The notes under the pieces: generated by a model | The model's input: only the letters and a program-made list of their open reading frames with translations | What the model was told of the DNA's origin: nothing | Database searches by the model: none | NCBI RefSeq assembly: GCF_017875645.1 | Contig: NZ_JAGGMR010000001.1 | Coordinates: forward strand, 4,712,001-4,776,000 | Direction of reading: 5' to 3' | Source of the DNA: Nocardia goodfellowii | Lineage (GTDB): Bacteria > Actinomycetota > Actinomycetes > Mycobacteriales > Mycobacteriaceae | Length of the DNA stretch: 64,000 bases | Shown: positions 26,999-35,072 of the stretch, one piece after another | How positions within the stretch are numbered: position 1 is the stretch's first letter | Layout of the letters: every line of letters starts with the position of its first letter | Program-made: the position numbers and the translations under genes

Positions 26999-27724
26999 CT
27001 ACGCCTGGACAGCCGCTGGTTGGAGCAGGGCCGAATTCTGACGTTCCAGCGTCTTGGCCGCGCCACCGCCCCAGCTCTGAGCGATCGCTGCCGACACGGG
27101 ATCGGGAAAAATTTCCTCCGCTCCGCTTTCCACTCCGTCGAAAATGGCGCGGGCGACGGACTGTGGAGAGACCTTCGGTATGTCCAAGCCTCGATTCATG
27201 TCGGTGTCCACGGGGCCGGGCAGGACCGCGTGCACGGTGACGCCCTGTCCGGCCAGTAGGGCGCGCAACGATTGGGACAGCGAGAACGCGGCCGCCTTGG
27301 AGATCGCGTAGGCCGGAATGACCGGCACGGCGGCGATAGCCGCGAGTGAGACAACGTTGACGATGGCGCCCCTGGAACGAGTCAGCGCAGGGAGAAACGC
27401 CTGGATCATCCGGTAGGTGCCGAAGAGGTTGACGGCGAGGTGTTGTTCGATCACGGCCGGATCGCTGAGGTCGTCGGGGAGTATCACGCCCGCGTTGTTG
27501 ATCAGAATGTCCAGCGACTGCACGCTCTGGACAGCAGCTCGAACCTGCGCCGCATCGGTCACATCCAGGGTTACCGTCGTGACGCGCCCATCCGAATGTG
27601 TCAAGGGCTGCCGGGTTCCGGCGTAGACGCGGCTCGCGCCCCGGCGCAAGGCTTCCTCCACCAGCGCCTGCCCGATACCGCGATTGCTGCCGGTCACCAG
27701 AAGCGTTTTATCTGCGATTGTCAT
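26999..27724 (-). CDS. Short-chain dehydrogenase/reductase
   Basis: A 241-residue classical SDR. The coenzyme motif TGSNRGIG is at about residues 11-18, NNAG near 80, and the catalytic YAISK (Tyr and Lys four apart) near 146-150. ATG 27724 has GAGGAGAAGG directly upstream. The longer upstream frame is not protein-like. Its last 88 codons are duplicated at 18988-19272. It lies divergent from the sigma factor gene at 27882. The substrate is unknown. Confidence 0.88.
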   Translation of the reverse strand: MTIADKTLLVTGSNRGIGQALVEEALRRGASRVYAGTRQPLTHSDGRVTTVTLDVTDAAQVRAAVQSVQSLDILINNAGVILPDDLSDPAVIEQHLAVNLFGTYRMIQAFLPALTRSRGAIVNVVSLAAIAAVPVIPAYAISKAAAFSLSQSLRALLAGQGVTVHAVLPGPVDTDMNRGLDIPKVSPQSVARAIFDGVESGAEEIFPDPVSAAIAQSWGGGAAKTLERQNSALLQPAAVQA

Positions 27725-27881
27725 ACCTTCTCCTCGTGATTGCGGTCGGTGAACACCGACCCGTGAATGTGGTTCACAAGGGCAGACACAACAGCTTCCC
27801 GAAACTGGGCACACCGGCGGCGACCAGTTCCGGGCCGCGCCGGTGTCAGTACGGGGGAGAGAATTCTGATGGAGGTGGCGG

Positions 27882-29288
27882 ATGTCGGAAGAACTGCTCG
27901 GGCGGGCGCGCGCCGGTGACCGGGACGCGTTCACCAGGCTGGTCGAGCCGCATCGCGGCGAACTGCACGTGCACTGCTACCGCATGCTCGGCTCCCTGCA
28001 AGACGCCGAAGACGCGCTGCAAGAGACTTTTCTGGCAGCCTGGCTGAGCATCGACGGCTTCGAAGGGCGCTCATCGGTGCGCACCTGGCTGTACCGCATC
28101 GCCACCAACCGATGCCTCAACGTGCTGCGTTCGACCGCACGCCGGCCAGCGGTCCCAGGCGCGCCGGTACAGCCGGCCGCGGCCACGACCGTATCGCTTC
28201 CCGAGCCGACCGGGGCGGGGGAGGTGTTGTGGCTACAGCCCTTTCCCGATCTGATGCTGCCGGAGCTTCCCGATCGCGCGCCAGGACCGGAAGCCCGGTA
28301 CGAGTCCCGCGAGGCGATCTCGCTCGCATTCATCGCCGCCGTGCAACTCCTGCCGCCCAACCAGCGTGCCGTGCTCATGCTGCGCGACGTACTCGGCTAC
28401 CGCGCCCGGGAAACCGCCGAGATACTGGGCATCACCGTGGATGCGGTCACCAGCGCTCTCAAACGCGCCCGCACCACCATGGACACCGCGCGCACCCCGG
28501 ACCCGCCGTCGCCCGCGCCCTCCTCGCCCGGAGAGCGGGAGCTCCTCGAACGGTTCGTTTCCGCCTTCACCGAACTGGACGTCGACGCGCTGATAGCGCT
28601 GATGACGGACGACGCATGGGTCCGGATGCCGCCGCTACCTTTCGAATATCGCGGCAGCGACGCGGTGCGGCGCTTCTTCAGCGCGATCAGGGCCAACTTC
28701 GGACGGGTCGATCGGATGGTGCCGGTCCGAGCCAACGGCCAACCCGCGTGGGGCCAGTACATCCGCGACCAGATCACCGGCGACCTGCACATCGCCGGGA
28801 TCATCGTCGTCGGCCTCGCCGGCGACCGGATTTACGAATTCACCCACTTCGAGACAGCGGTCGCGCCGTACTTCGGTCTGGCCCGCACTCTGTCAGTACC
28901 ACCAGGGCAATTCGTCGTGGCCGAAGTCGCGGAAGTCGCCGAAACGTCCGGAGTAGAAGACCAATCCGGTGCCGTCCCGCCAGCGCATATCGGTGACCTC
29001 GCCATAGACGACGCGGTGGTCACCGATGTCGTGGGCGTAATGAACGCGGCATTCCAGTTGCGCGAGCGAGTCCTGGATCAGTGGCAGACCACTGTTGCCG
29101 AGGTCGTAGGGCACCCCTTCGAATCGGGCGCCCCCGCGGGTGGCGAAGCGGCGGGCCAACGGTTCCTGGCGCGCGCTGAGAATGGAGACCGCGAACCGGC
29201 CACTGACGTCGACGGCCTCGGTGGTCCGGCTGCCATGGGTGAGCGAGATGAGCACGATCGGTGGTTCGAGGCTGATCGAGGTCAATGA
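27882..29288 (+). CDS. ECF sigma-70 factor with NTF2-like domain and unusual antisense tail
   Basis: Group 4 sigma factor. Region 2 (AFTRLVEPHRGELHVHCYRMLGS..DAEDALQETF) lies at residues 15-60. Region 4 (LPPNQRAVLMLRDVLGYRARETAEILG) is near 155-185. A SnoaL/NTF2-like domain fused behind (residues 220-330) is typical of the sigma factors that carry their own regulatory tail. Relatives end near residue 330-340, but here the frame continues to 468. Its last 130 or so codons run antisense through the flavin reductase gene at 28893-29417. The extension is not protein-like and may follow loss of the native stop codon. The ATG has GGAGGTGGCGG upstream. Confidence 0.8.
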   Translation: MSEELLGRARAGDRDAFTRLVEPHRGELHVHCYRMLGSLQDAEDALQETFLAAWLSIDGFEGRSSVRTWLYRIATNRCLNVLRSTARRPAVPGAPVQPAAATTVSLPEPTGAGEVLWLQPFPDLMLPELPDRAPGPEARYESREAISLAFIAAVQLLPPNQRAVLMLRDVLGYRARETAEILGITVDAVTSALKRARTTMDTARTPDPPSPAPSSPGERELLERFVSAFTELDVDALIALMTDDAWVRMPPLPFEYRGSDAVRRFFSAIRANFGRVDRMVPVRANGQPAWGQYIRDQITGDLHIAGIIVVGLAGDRIYEFTHFETAVAPYFGLARTLSVPPGQFVVAEVAEVAETSGVEDQSGAVPPAHIGDLAIDDAVVTDVVGVMNAAFQLRERVLDQWQTTVAEVVGHPFESGAPAGGEAAGQRFLARAENGDREPATDVDGLGGPAAMGERDEHDRWFEADRGQ

Positions 29289-29417
29289 GCTGATCGTCAT
29301 CGCGCAGGCCGTACCGTCGGCGTGTTCGGCGCTGACGACGGCGACGCCGGTGGTGAATCTGCCCATACTGCGCCGCATATCGGAGGGGGTCGGACAGTGA
29401 AAAGCGGGGAGTGTCAT
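28893..29417 (-). CDS. Flavin reductase (HpaC-like) of a two-component monooxygenase
   Basis: A 174-residue NAD(P)H:flavin oxidoreductase of the HpaC/DIM6 family. It begins with RRSMGRFTTGVAVVS, then the flavin-binding AMTISSLTSISLEPPIVLISL, and later FAVSILS and RFEGVPY segments. It would supply reduced FMN/FAD by diffusion to the HpaB-like oxygenase encoded two genes upstream. The start at 29417 lies nine bases after the cupin stop codon, with AGGT upstream. It is the last gene of the operon and overlaps, tail to tail, the extended sigma factor frame on the other strand. Confidence 0.88.
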   Translation of the reverse strand: MTLPAFHCPTPSDMRRSMGRFTTGVAVVSAEHADGTACAMTISSLTSISLEPPIVLISLTHGSRTTEAVDVSGRFAVSILSARQEPLARRFATRGGARFEGVPYDLGNSGLPLIQDSLAQLECRVHYAHDIGDHRVVYGEVTDMRWRDGTGLVFYSGRFGDFRDFGHDELPWWY

Positions 29418-29425
29418 GGCGATAC

Positions 29426-29773
29426 CTACTTGCTGTGGTAGCGGACTTCGAAGGTCACCACGCCCTCGTCGGTACGCCACGGCCCGTGCGGCATGCCGGG
29501 CGGGCGGCAGGCGTACATGCCCGCGCTGAAGGTCTCACCGAGGGTGATATCGGTGAACGAGCCCTCCAGGATGTACACCTCTTCCCAGAAGTCGTGCTTT
29601 TGCACGCCCATCGGGGTGGAGTCGGCGCCGGGCGCATAACGCAGAATGCGGGTGGCGACGTTGCCCTCGGGGTCGCGGGCGAGGATGCGTTCGGTGATCG
29701 CCGGATCGTCACCGGGGCAGACGGTGTAGTCGATATCGGTGACCGGGAAGAATTCGAATTCGGGCTTGGCCAT
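29426..29773 (-). CDS. Cupin domain protein
   Basis: A 115-residue single-domain cupin of the ChrR-like/small dioxygenase type. Motif 1 is represented by KHDFWEEVYILEGSF and motif 2 by PPGMPHGPW. His and Glu residues suitable for binding one metal are visible. It sits between the HpaB-like oxygenase and the flavin reductase. It may be a ring-cleaving or isomerising enzyme for the hydroxylated product, or a stabilising protein. The exact reaction is not deducible. Confidence 0.75.
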   Translation of the reverse strand: MAKPEFEFFPVTDIDYTVCPGDDPAITERILARDPEGNVATRILRYAPGADSTPMGVQKHDFWEEVYILEGSFTDITLGETFSAGMYACRPPGMPHGPWRTDEGVVTFEVRYHSK

Positions 29774-29786
29774 GGGTCTATATCCT

Positions 29787-31241
29787 TCAGGCGATGTCGA
29801 GCTTGTAGGAGGCGAGGAACTGTTCGACCTGCGCCGATGCGCGCTCGTAGCCGTAGTTGCGGTAGGTGTAGGCGCCTTTGACGACGAAAGGCGCTCCGGC
29901 GTAGAACAATTCGTATTGCTGATGACGGCCGGCGAATTCCGAGCCGATGATGTCCCAGGCCAGTTTGAACAGCTTGATGCGTTCCTCCGACGGCACTCCG
30001 GGCGACTGCACGTAGTGGGTCAGATCGCCGGAAGTGAGTGGGCTGGTGAGGTCTTCGACGCTGGAGGGGAGTTGCAGCACGCCGCCGCCGACGAGATCGC
30101 GCAGAATGGCCAGCACCCGCGGATAGATTTCCGACTGCAAGCCCATGGAGCCGTAGAGGGCACGCTTGCCCGGTATCCATTGGCCTGCGGCGTCGGGCTC
30201 GGCGGTGTATTCCGCTGCCAGCACCGCGGATTCGACACTCGAGACCAACGCGGCGAGTTCGCCGAGCTTTTCCTGCACGCTCGGGATCTTGTCGACACCG
30301 TTGACCTGGGTGACGCGACGGGCGACGCCGGCGATGAACTCCAGTTTGGTGGCGAACCTGATCTGCGCCTGCCAGTTGCCCAGTGCGTGGGCGCCGGTGT
30401 CGAAGAACTGGCGGCGCACTCCGGCGGTGTCACGGTCGATGAACACGCGCTCCCACGGAATCAGGACGTCGTCGAAGACGACCAAGGCGTCGGGTTCGTC
30501 ATAACGCGTGGTCAGCGGATAGTCGAACGCGCTGGTCGCGGCGGGGGCATAGGGGCGTCGGCAGTAGAGCTTCAAGCCGTCGGCGGCGGTCGGGACGACG
30601 AAGGAGATCGCGAAGTCCTGGTCGTCGGGTCCGAGCGGTTTGATGCAGGATACGAAGATCTCATCGGCGATGGCCGCGCCGGTCGCCAGCATCTGCGAGC
30701 CGCGGACGATGATCCCCTCGTCGGTCTCGCGCACCACACCGACCTGGAGGTATTCCCCTTCCCAGCCCGAAGCGGTGGTAGCTCGCGATACCTGGGGCGG
30801 GATGATCGCGTAGGAGACATAGAGGTTTTCGTTGAGGACGCGCTTGTGGAACTCGGTCACGTTCGTCGAGAAATCGCGCTGACCTTCGGCGAAGACTTCG
30901 GGGTGTGCGGCGAAGGATGCCAGGAACGTTCCGACATGATCGGGGCTGCGCCCGATCCAGCCGTGGGTGTGGCCGGCCCAGGTCTGAATCGCGGCGCGGC
31001 GCAGTCGCAACTCCTCGGCGCTGCGGGGAATGCCGAAGACCCGATTCGCGGTCCCGCCGGTCTCCGGAGCGAGGTATTGCATGTTGTTGGCGGGGTCGGC
31101 CGCGAGATCGAACAATTCGGCGATGGTGCGAGCCACGGGAGCGAAGGCTGGATGGGTGGTGACGTCGTCGACCTGACGGCCGTCGACCAGAACCACGCGG
31201 CCGTCGTTCAACGACGCCAAATATTCGGTGCCGGTACGCAT
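29787..31241 (-). CDS. 4-hydroxyphenylacetate 3-hydroxylase family oxygenase (HpaB-like)
   Basis: FADH2-dependent monooxygenase component of about 484 residues, the full HpaB length. Visible segments are the N-terminal RTGTEYLASLNDGR, the mid domain with AIIPPQVSR and the flavin-region VFDDVLIPWERVFIDRD, then a C-terminal helical domain starting HALGNWQAQIRF. ATG 31241 follows GAAGGAG at seven bases; an upstream ATG at 31268 has no such site. Family members hydroxylate phenols, dehalogenate chlorophenols or oxidise pyridine/pyrrole-type rings. The neighbours (amidase, DUF2848, cupin) suggest a nitrogen-bearing aromatic rather than hydroxyphenylacetate. Confidence 0.88.
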   Translation of the reverse strand: MRTGTEYLASLNDGRVVLVDGRQVDDVTTHPAFAPVARTIAELFDLAADPANNMQYLAPETGGTANRVFGIPRSAEELRLRRAAIQTWAGHTHGWIGRSPDHVGTFLASFAAHPEVFAEGQRDFSTNVTEFHKRVLNENLYVSYAIIPPQVSRATTASGWEGEYLQVGVVRETDEGIIVRGSQMLATGAAIADEIFVSCIKPLGPDDQDFAISFVVPTAADGLKLYCRRPYAPAATSAFDYPLTTRYDEPDALVVFDDVLIPWERVFIDRDTAGVRRQFFDTGAHALGNWQAQIRFATKLEFIAGVARRVTQVNGVDKIPSVQEKLGELAALVSSVESAVLAAEYTAEPDAAGQWIPGKRALYGSMGLQSEIYPRVLAILRDLVGGGVLQLPSSVEDLTSPLTSGDLTHYVQSPGVPSEERIKLFKLAWDIIGSEFAGRHQQYELFYAGAPFVVKGAYTYRNYGYERASAQVEQFLASYKLDIA

Positions 31242-31242
31242 G

Positions 31243-31926
31243 TCAAACTCCTTCGCTGGTGGTGTCATAGGTGTGGGTCAGGACGCGGCCGTCGGGGAGG
31301 GTGAGTTCGAGCTCCCATCGGGCGCCGGGGGTGAACTCGCCGTCGAGCAGAGGCAGGGTTCCGGCGAAGCAGATGAGGTCCTGTCCCTGATCTCCGAGGC
31401 GGTCGGTGATGATGTCGAGGAGGTTGATCGGCGTCCGGAGGGCGGCCAAGGCGCCGTCCTGATACGGCTTGCCGTCGACCCAGCTGCGGGCGCGGCAGCT
31501 GTCCCAGTCGAAGCTGTGCCAGTCGTCGATCTCGATCACTGTGCTGCCCACAGGTTTCGGGCAGGCGCGTTTGGAATCGGCGATGTCGATGGTTTCGAGC
31601 CGGCGGTCGGTGTGGTCCGACCCCACGCCCAGGTAGTAACGGCCCTGATGGCGCAGCAGCACCGGCTCGACCTCACCGGAGGTATCGCGGCTGCGGATCG
31701 GCGTGCTGGGCGCGGTGGTGATGGTCGCGCGATCCACCTGATACAGCATGGGCACCTGCGGCGGCGGGGCGACACCGATGGCCGCGAGTTCATCGATGTG
31801 ATGACGGACCGCCGCTTCGTCGCGACCGGTGTAGCCGGCGACCAAGGTCCGCGCGGCACCGAGGCGCACCGTCTCGCCGGTTCCCAGGATCCCGAATTCG
31901 AGCAGATCGGTAATGGTCTCGCTCAT
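31243..31926 (-). CDS. DUF2848 (fumarylacetoacetate hydrolase-like) protein
   Basis: A 227-residue protein matching the DUF2848 layout. It has an N-terminal LVAGYTGRD..AV..HI.ELA segment, a central YLGVGSDHTDRRLE (the most conserved part, resembling the FAH metal site) and a C-terminal FAGTLPLLDGEF. DUF2848 is related to the FAH superfamily, so a hydratase, decarboxylase or C-C hydrolase role on a ring-opened acid is plausible. Its start overlaps the amidase stop by four bases and its stop lies two bases before the HpaB-like start. Confidence 0.78.
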   Translation of the reverse strand: MSETITDLLEFGILGTGETVRLGAARTLVAGYTGRDEAAVRHHIDELAAIGVAPPPQVPMLYQVDRATITTAPSTPIRSRDTSGEVEPVLLRHQGRYYLGVGSDHTDRRLETIDIADSKRACPKPVGSTVIEIDDWHSFDWDSCRARSWVDGKPYQDGALAALRTPINLLDIITDRLGDQGQDLICFAGTLPLLDGEFTPGARWELELTLPDGRVLTHTYDTTSEGV

Positions 31927-32735
31927 GAGAGCACCTCCCGGCGGTTGAGGAAGCTGTAGTCGTCGAGACGGTCCGCGAGCACCGGGAATTCAGCCCTGGT
32001 ATCTCCGACCACGGAAGGAGCGATCTCGGCGAGGGTGATCGATTCGCCCGCATCGGCTTCGACGATCACGTCTCCCCAGGGGTCCACAATGCGACTGTGC
32101 CCGGCCAGTTCGACACCGTTGTGGGTGCCCGAGGCGTTGCAGGCGATGACGAAGACCTGGTTGTCGAGCGCGCGGGCGGCTGTCAGCAGCCGCCAGTGCG
32201 CCAGCCTTTTCGCCGGCCAGGCGGCAGGCACGATGACCAGTTCGGCACCGGCGTGGACGAGTTCGGTCCACAGTCCGGGGAACCGCAAGTCGTAACAGGT
32301 GGTGGCGGCAACTGTCCCGAAAGGTGTTGGCGCTGTCTCGATCTGGAAGCCGGGCTGCAACAGGTCGGCCTCGAGCGAGGCATAGCCGAAAACATGAATC
32401 TTGCTGTATCGGTGCACGATTCGGCCTTCGGGGCCGAGCAGCACCGCGGTATTGCGCAATTTGCCGTGTTCGGCCTGTTCGACGATGCTGCCGAGGTGGA
32501 CATAGCAGGCGCGCTCCCGGGCGATTTCCGCGATCGCCTGCACAGTGGGTCCAGCCAAGGTTTCGGCGCACCTGCGGTAATCGTCGAAATGGTTGTAGCC
32601 CACTGCCCAGAGCTCCGGCAGAACGATCAGGTCCACGTCATCGCGCAGTTCCTGGAGTAGCGCTCGCACTCGCTCGATGCGGCGCGGGGTGGTTTCGGTA
32701 TCGGGGCTAGCGATTTGTGCCAGCGCGACTTTCAT
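31923..32735 (-). CDS. Nitrilase-superfamily amidohydrolase
   Basis: Carbon-nitrogen hydrolase of 270 residues. The catalytic triad is visible: Glu in VLPELW near residue 41, Lys in RYSKIHVFG near 113, and Cys in TTCYDLRFP near 147. The family cleaves amides, ureido acids or nitriles. In this operon it could deaminate an amide formed after ring opening. It is coupled to the DUF2848 gene by an ATGA overlap and lies 16 bases after the GntR gene. Confidence 0.88.
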   Translation of the reverse strand: MKVALAQIASPDTETTPRRIERVRALLQELRDDVDLIVLPELWAVGYNHFDDYRRCAETLAGPTVQAIAEIARERACYVHLGSIVEQAEHGKLRNTAVLLGPEGRIVHRYSKIHVFGYASLEADLLQPGFQIETAPTPFGTVAATTCYDLRFPGLWTELVHAGAELVIVPAAWPAKRLAHWRLLTAARALDNQVFVIACNASGTHNGVELAGHSRIVDPWGDVIVEADAGESITLAEIAPSVVGDTRAEFPVLADRLDDYSFLNRREVLS

Positions 32736-32751
32736 AAGCTTCCTTCGCTTC

Positions 32752-33396
32752 TCATAGGTTCGGCTGCTTCATCGAGCGCAGCGTGGTGTCGAGGTGCTCA
32801 CGCACCGCTCGAACCGCGGCCTGGGTATCGCACGCCGCGATCGCGTCGACGATCGCGCGGTGCTCGATGAGGACCTGTTCTTTTCGGTGGTCATCGGCCA
32901 TCACGATGCGCACGCCCATCCGCATCTGCCGATCGCGCAGCGAGCGGTAGAACTCGTGCATCAGGTTGTTGCCCGCGGCCCGGATGATCGTGGTGTGGAA
33001 TTCCAGGTCGTGGCCGATGAAATCGACCGGATCGGTGTCGGCTTCCTGGCTCTCGACCAGGGTGCGCAGCCGATTCGGAATCAGGCCGGGGTTGGGCGCC
33101 ACCTCGGTGACCGACCACTCCTCGACCACCCGGCGCGCCTGCATGACTTCTTCGACGTCGCTGTCCGACAACGCCGGAATGTAGGCGCCCTTGTGCGGAA
33201 CGCGCCGGATGAACCCTTCGGCTTCCAAGCGCAGCAAGGCTTCCCGAACCGGGGTGCGGGAGGTCCCGGATGCCGCGGCGACCTGTGCTTCGGACAGGAA
33301 CATTTCTTTGTCGCGAGGCAAAGTCACGATGGTGTTCTTCAACCACTCGTAGGCCAGCTCGGGCGCCGAGCCTGCGGTGGTTTTGGATATGGTCAT
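32752..33396 (-). CDS. GntR family regulator (FCD subgroup)
   Basis: A 214-residue repressor-type protein. An N-terminal winged helix (EMFLSEAQVAAASGTSRTPVREALLRLEAEGFI) is followed by an FCD ligand-binding domain with the metal-binding D..FH and H..I..A pattern (DLEFHTTIIRAAGN, EHRAIVDAI). Encoded within the catabolic operon, it probably controls it in response to the substrate or a degradation product. Candidate operators lie upstream of the first gene at 34836-34855 and 34968-34984. Confidence 0.88.
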   Translation of the reverse strand: MTISKTTAGSAPELAYEWLKNTIVTLPRDKEMFLSEAQVAAASGTSRTPVREALLRLEAEGFIRRVPHKGAYIPALSDSDVEEVMQARRVVEEWSVTEVAPNPGLIPNRLRTLVESQEADTDPVDFIGHDLEFHTTIIRAAGNNLMHEFYRSLRDRQMRMGVRIVMADDHRKEQVLIEHRAIVDAIAACDTQAAVRAVREHLDTTLRSMKQPNL

Positions 33397-33417
33397 GAAC
33401 TTGCCCCTTCTAGTCGG

Positions 33418-34788
33418 TTACGTGGTGAGAACAGCTGGAGTATCGGGTGTTCGGGCCGGCATGTCCTCGGTGGCGACCTCGGCGAGGTCGACCGCGCGAG
33501 TCTCATCGGCGATCACGGCCGCGATCAACGAGATCGCGCCCATCGCCGCCAGATACGCCCCGATCGCGTAGCCGGTGCCGAACCGGTTGTACAGCGCGAT
33601 AGCGATGATCGGCGCCAGCGACCCGGCCAGCACCGAGGCGAGGTTGTAAGCCAGCGAGACCGCCGAGTACCGCACCTCGGTCGGGAACAACTCCGAGAAG
33701 AAGGCGCCGATCACCGCGCTGTAGGCGGCGAAGATCAGCAGACCGACCGCGACGGCCACGATGATCGCACCGGTGCGCTCGGTATCGAGCAGGGCGAAGA
33801 AGGCGAACGACCAGATGATCGTCGCGATCGACGCGCCGATGTAGATCGGCCGCCGCCCGATTCGATCGGCCAGGATCGCGAAGGCGGGGATCGCGATGAG
33901 CGCGACGACCATGCCGACCATCACGGCCGTGAGGCCGGTGCTACGCCGCAGCTCCAGGATCTGGGTGATGTAGGTGATGACGAACAGCGAGAAGATATAG
34001 AAGCCCGCGTTTTCACCGAATCGGGTGAACGCCGCCAGCAATATCTGCCGCCAGTGACCCCGAACAGCTTCTCCCAGTGGAGCTTTCGGCTGCGGTGCAC
34101 CCGATTCGCGCTTCGCCTGCTCGAACAGCGGTGTCTCGGTGACATACAACCGCAGCACCAGCCCGATCACCACCAGCAGCGCCGACAACCCGAACGCGAT
34201 ACGCCAACCCCAGGACAGGAACGCGTCCTCCGACAGCACCGCCCCCAGCAACGCGAGTACTCCGGCGGCCATCAAATTGCCCAGCGGCGGGCCCAGATTC
34301 GGCCACGCCGACCAGAAGGCGCGTCGTTTCGAATCTCCGTGCTCGGAGACCAGCAACACCGCCCCGCCCCATTCGCCGCCCAGCGCGAATCCCTGCACCA
34401 GGCGCAGCAGCACCAGCAGGATCGGTGCGGTGATGCCGATGGCGCTGTAGGTGGGGAGGAAGGCGATCAAGAAGGTCGATACGCCCATCAGCAGCAGGCT
34501 GGCGATCAGCGTCGCGCGCCTGCCCTTGATGTCACCGAAATGCCCGAAGACCGCTGCGCCCACCGGTCTGGCCACGAATCCGACCGCGTAAGTGGCGAAG
34601 GCGAGCATGGTGCCCACCAACGGGTCGTGCGAGGGGAAGAAGAGCTTGTTGAACACCAGCGCCGCGGCGGTGCCGTAGAGGAAAAAGTCGTACCACTCCA
34701 CGGCCGTTCCGGCCAGGCTCGAGCCCGCGATGACAGGCAAGCTGGTGTGGGGTCTGCGGTTGATAGATTTACTGCTGGCGGTTGCCAT
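33418..34788 (-). CDS. MFS transporter, metabolite:H+ symporter type
   Basis: Twelve-helix importer of 456 residues, typical of the MHS group that takes up aromatic acids and other carboxylates. It has an EWYDFFLYGTAAAL first helix, a GHFGDIKGRRATL motif-A loop, QGFALGGEWGGA in helix 4-5 and a second motif ADRIGRRP near the middle. ATG 34788 has AGGAG five bases upstream. It is the first gene of the seven-gene operon ending at 28893 and so probably imports the operon's substrate. Confidence 0.87.
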   Translation of the reverse strand: MATASSKSINRRPHTSLPVIAGSSLAGTAVEWYDFFLYGTAAALVFNKLFFPSHDPLVGTMLAFATYAVGFVARPVGAAVFGHFGDIKGRRATLIASLLLMGVSTFLIAFLPTYSAIGITAPILLVLLRLVQGFALGGEWGGAVLLVSEHGDSKRRAFWSAWPNLGPPLGNLMAAGVLALLGAVLSEDAFLSWGWRIAFGLSALLVVIGLVLRLYVTETPLFEQAKRESGAPQPKAPLGEAVRGHWRQILLAAFTRFGENAGFYIFSLFVITYITQILELRRSTGLTAVMVGMVVALIAIPAFAILADRIGRRPIYIGASIATIIWSFAFFALLDTERTGAIIVAVAVGLLIFAAYSAVIGAFFSELFPTEVRYSAVSLAYNLASVLAGSLAPIIAIALYNRFGTGYAIGAYLAAMGAISLIAAVIADETRAVDLAEVATEDMPARTPDTPAVLTT

Positions 34789-34835
34789 GTCGACTCCTAG
34801 GTCGCATCGTCGATGCCTGACGATCCGCGCGCCCA

Positions 34836-34855
34836 CGTCTACCTGGACGTAGACG
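34836..34855. promoter_or_regulatory. Candidate operator of the catabolic operon (7-base inverted repeat)
   Basis: CGTCTAC (34836-34842) and GTAGACG (34849-34855) form a perfect inverted repeat with spacer CTGGAC, 48 bases before the first start codon of the operon. The position suits a repressor site, perhaps for the operon's GntR protein. Confidence 0.4.
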
Positions 34856-34967
34856 ACCTACTGGGGACGCGCGGATGGTGCTGCCGGGCTCGGTGGTTGT
34901 TGGCGCAACCACCGAGCCGCCGACTTTCCTGCTCGTGTACGGCTGTGAAGCCGATCACGCCAAGTCC

Positions 34968-34984
34968 GTATACCAGTTGTATAC
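34968..34984. promoter_or_regulatory. Twin GTATAC sites, 11 bases apart
   Basis: Two GTATAC palindromes (34968-34973, 34979-34984) are spaced one helical turn apart. The second reads TTGTATACCA, close to the GT-AT-AC core used by FadR/FCD-type GntR proteins. They lie about 180 bases before the transporter start. Confidence 0.4.
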
Positions 34985-35072
34985 CATCGGTCGACAATCT
35001 TTCAAGGGTTCGGCGAAACTCGGGGTCCTCGGACCCATGACCTGGGCGGCACGCGCAGGGACACCGCTGACA

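Noticed and set aside
29739..31304. A 521-codon plus-strand open frame
   Set aside because: It is antisense to the HpaB-like and cupin genes, whose protein signatures are clear. The composition is typical of a shadow frame.
32794..34800. A 668-codon plus-strand open frame
   Set aside because: It is antisense to the GntR and MHS transporter genes, is rich in Arg, Gln, Gly and His, and has no family features. It is a shadow of GC-rich codon structure.
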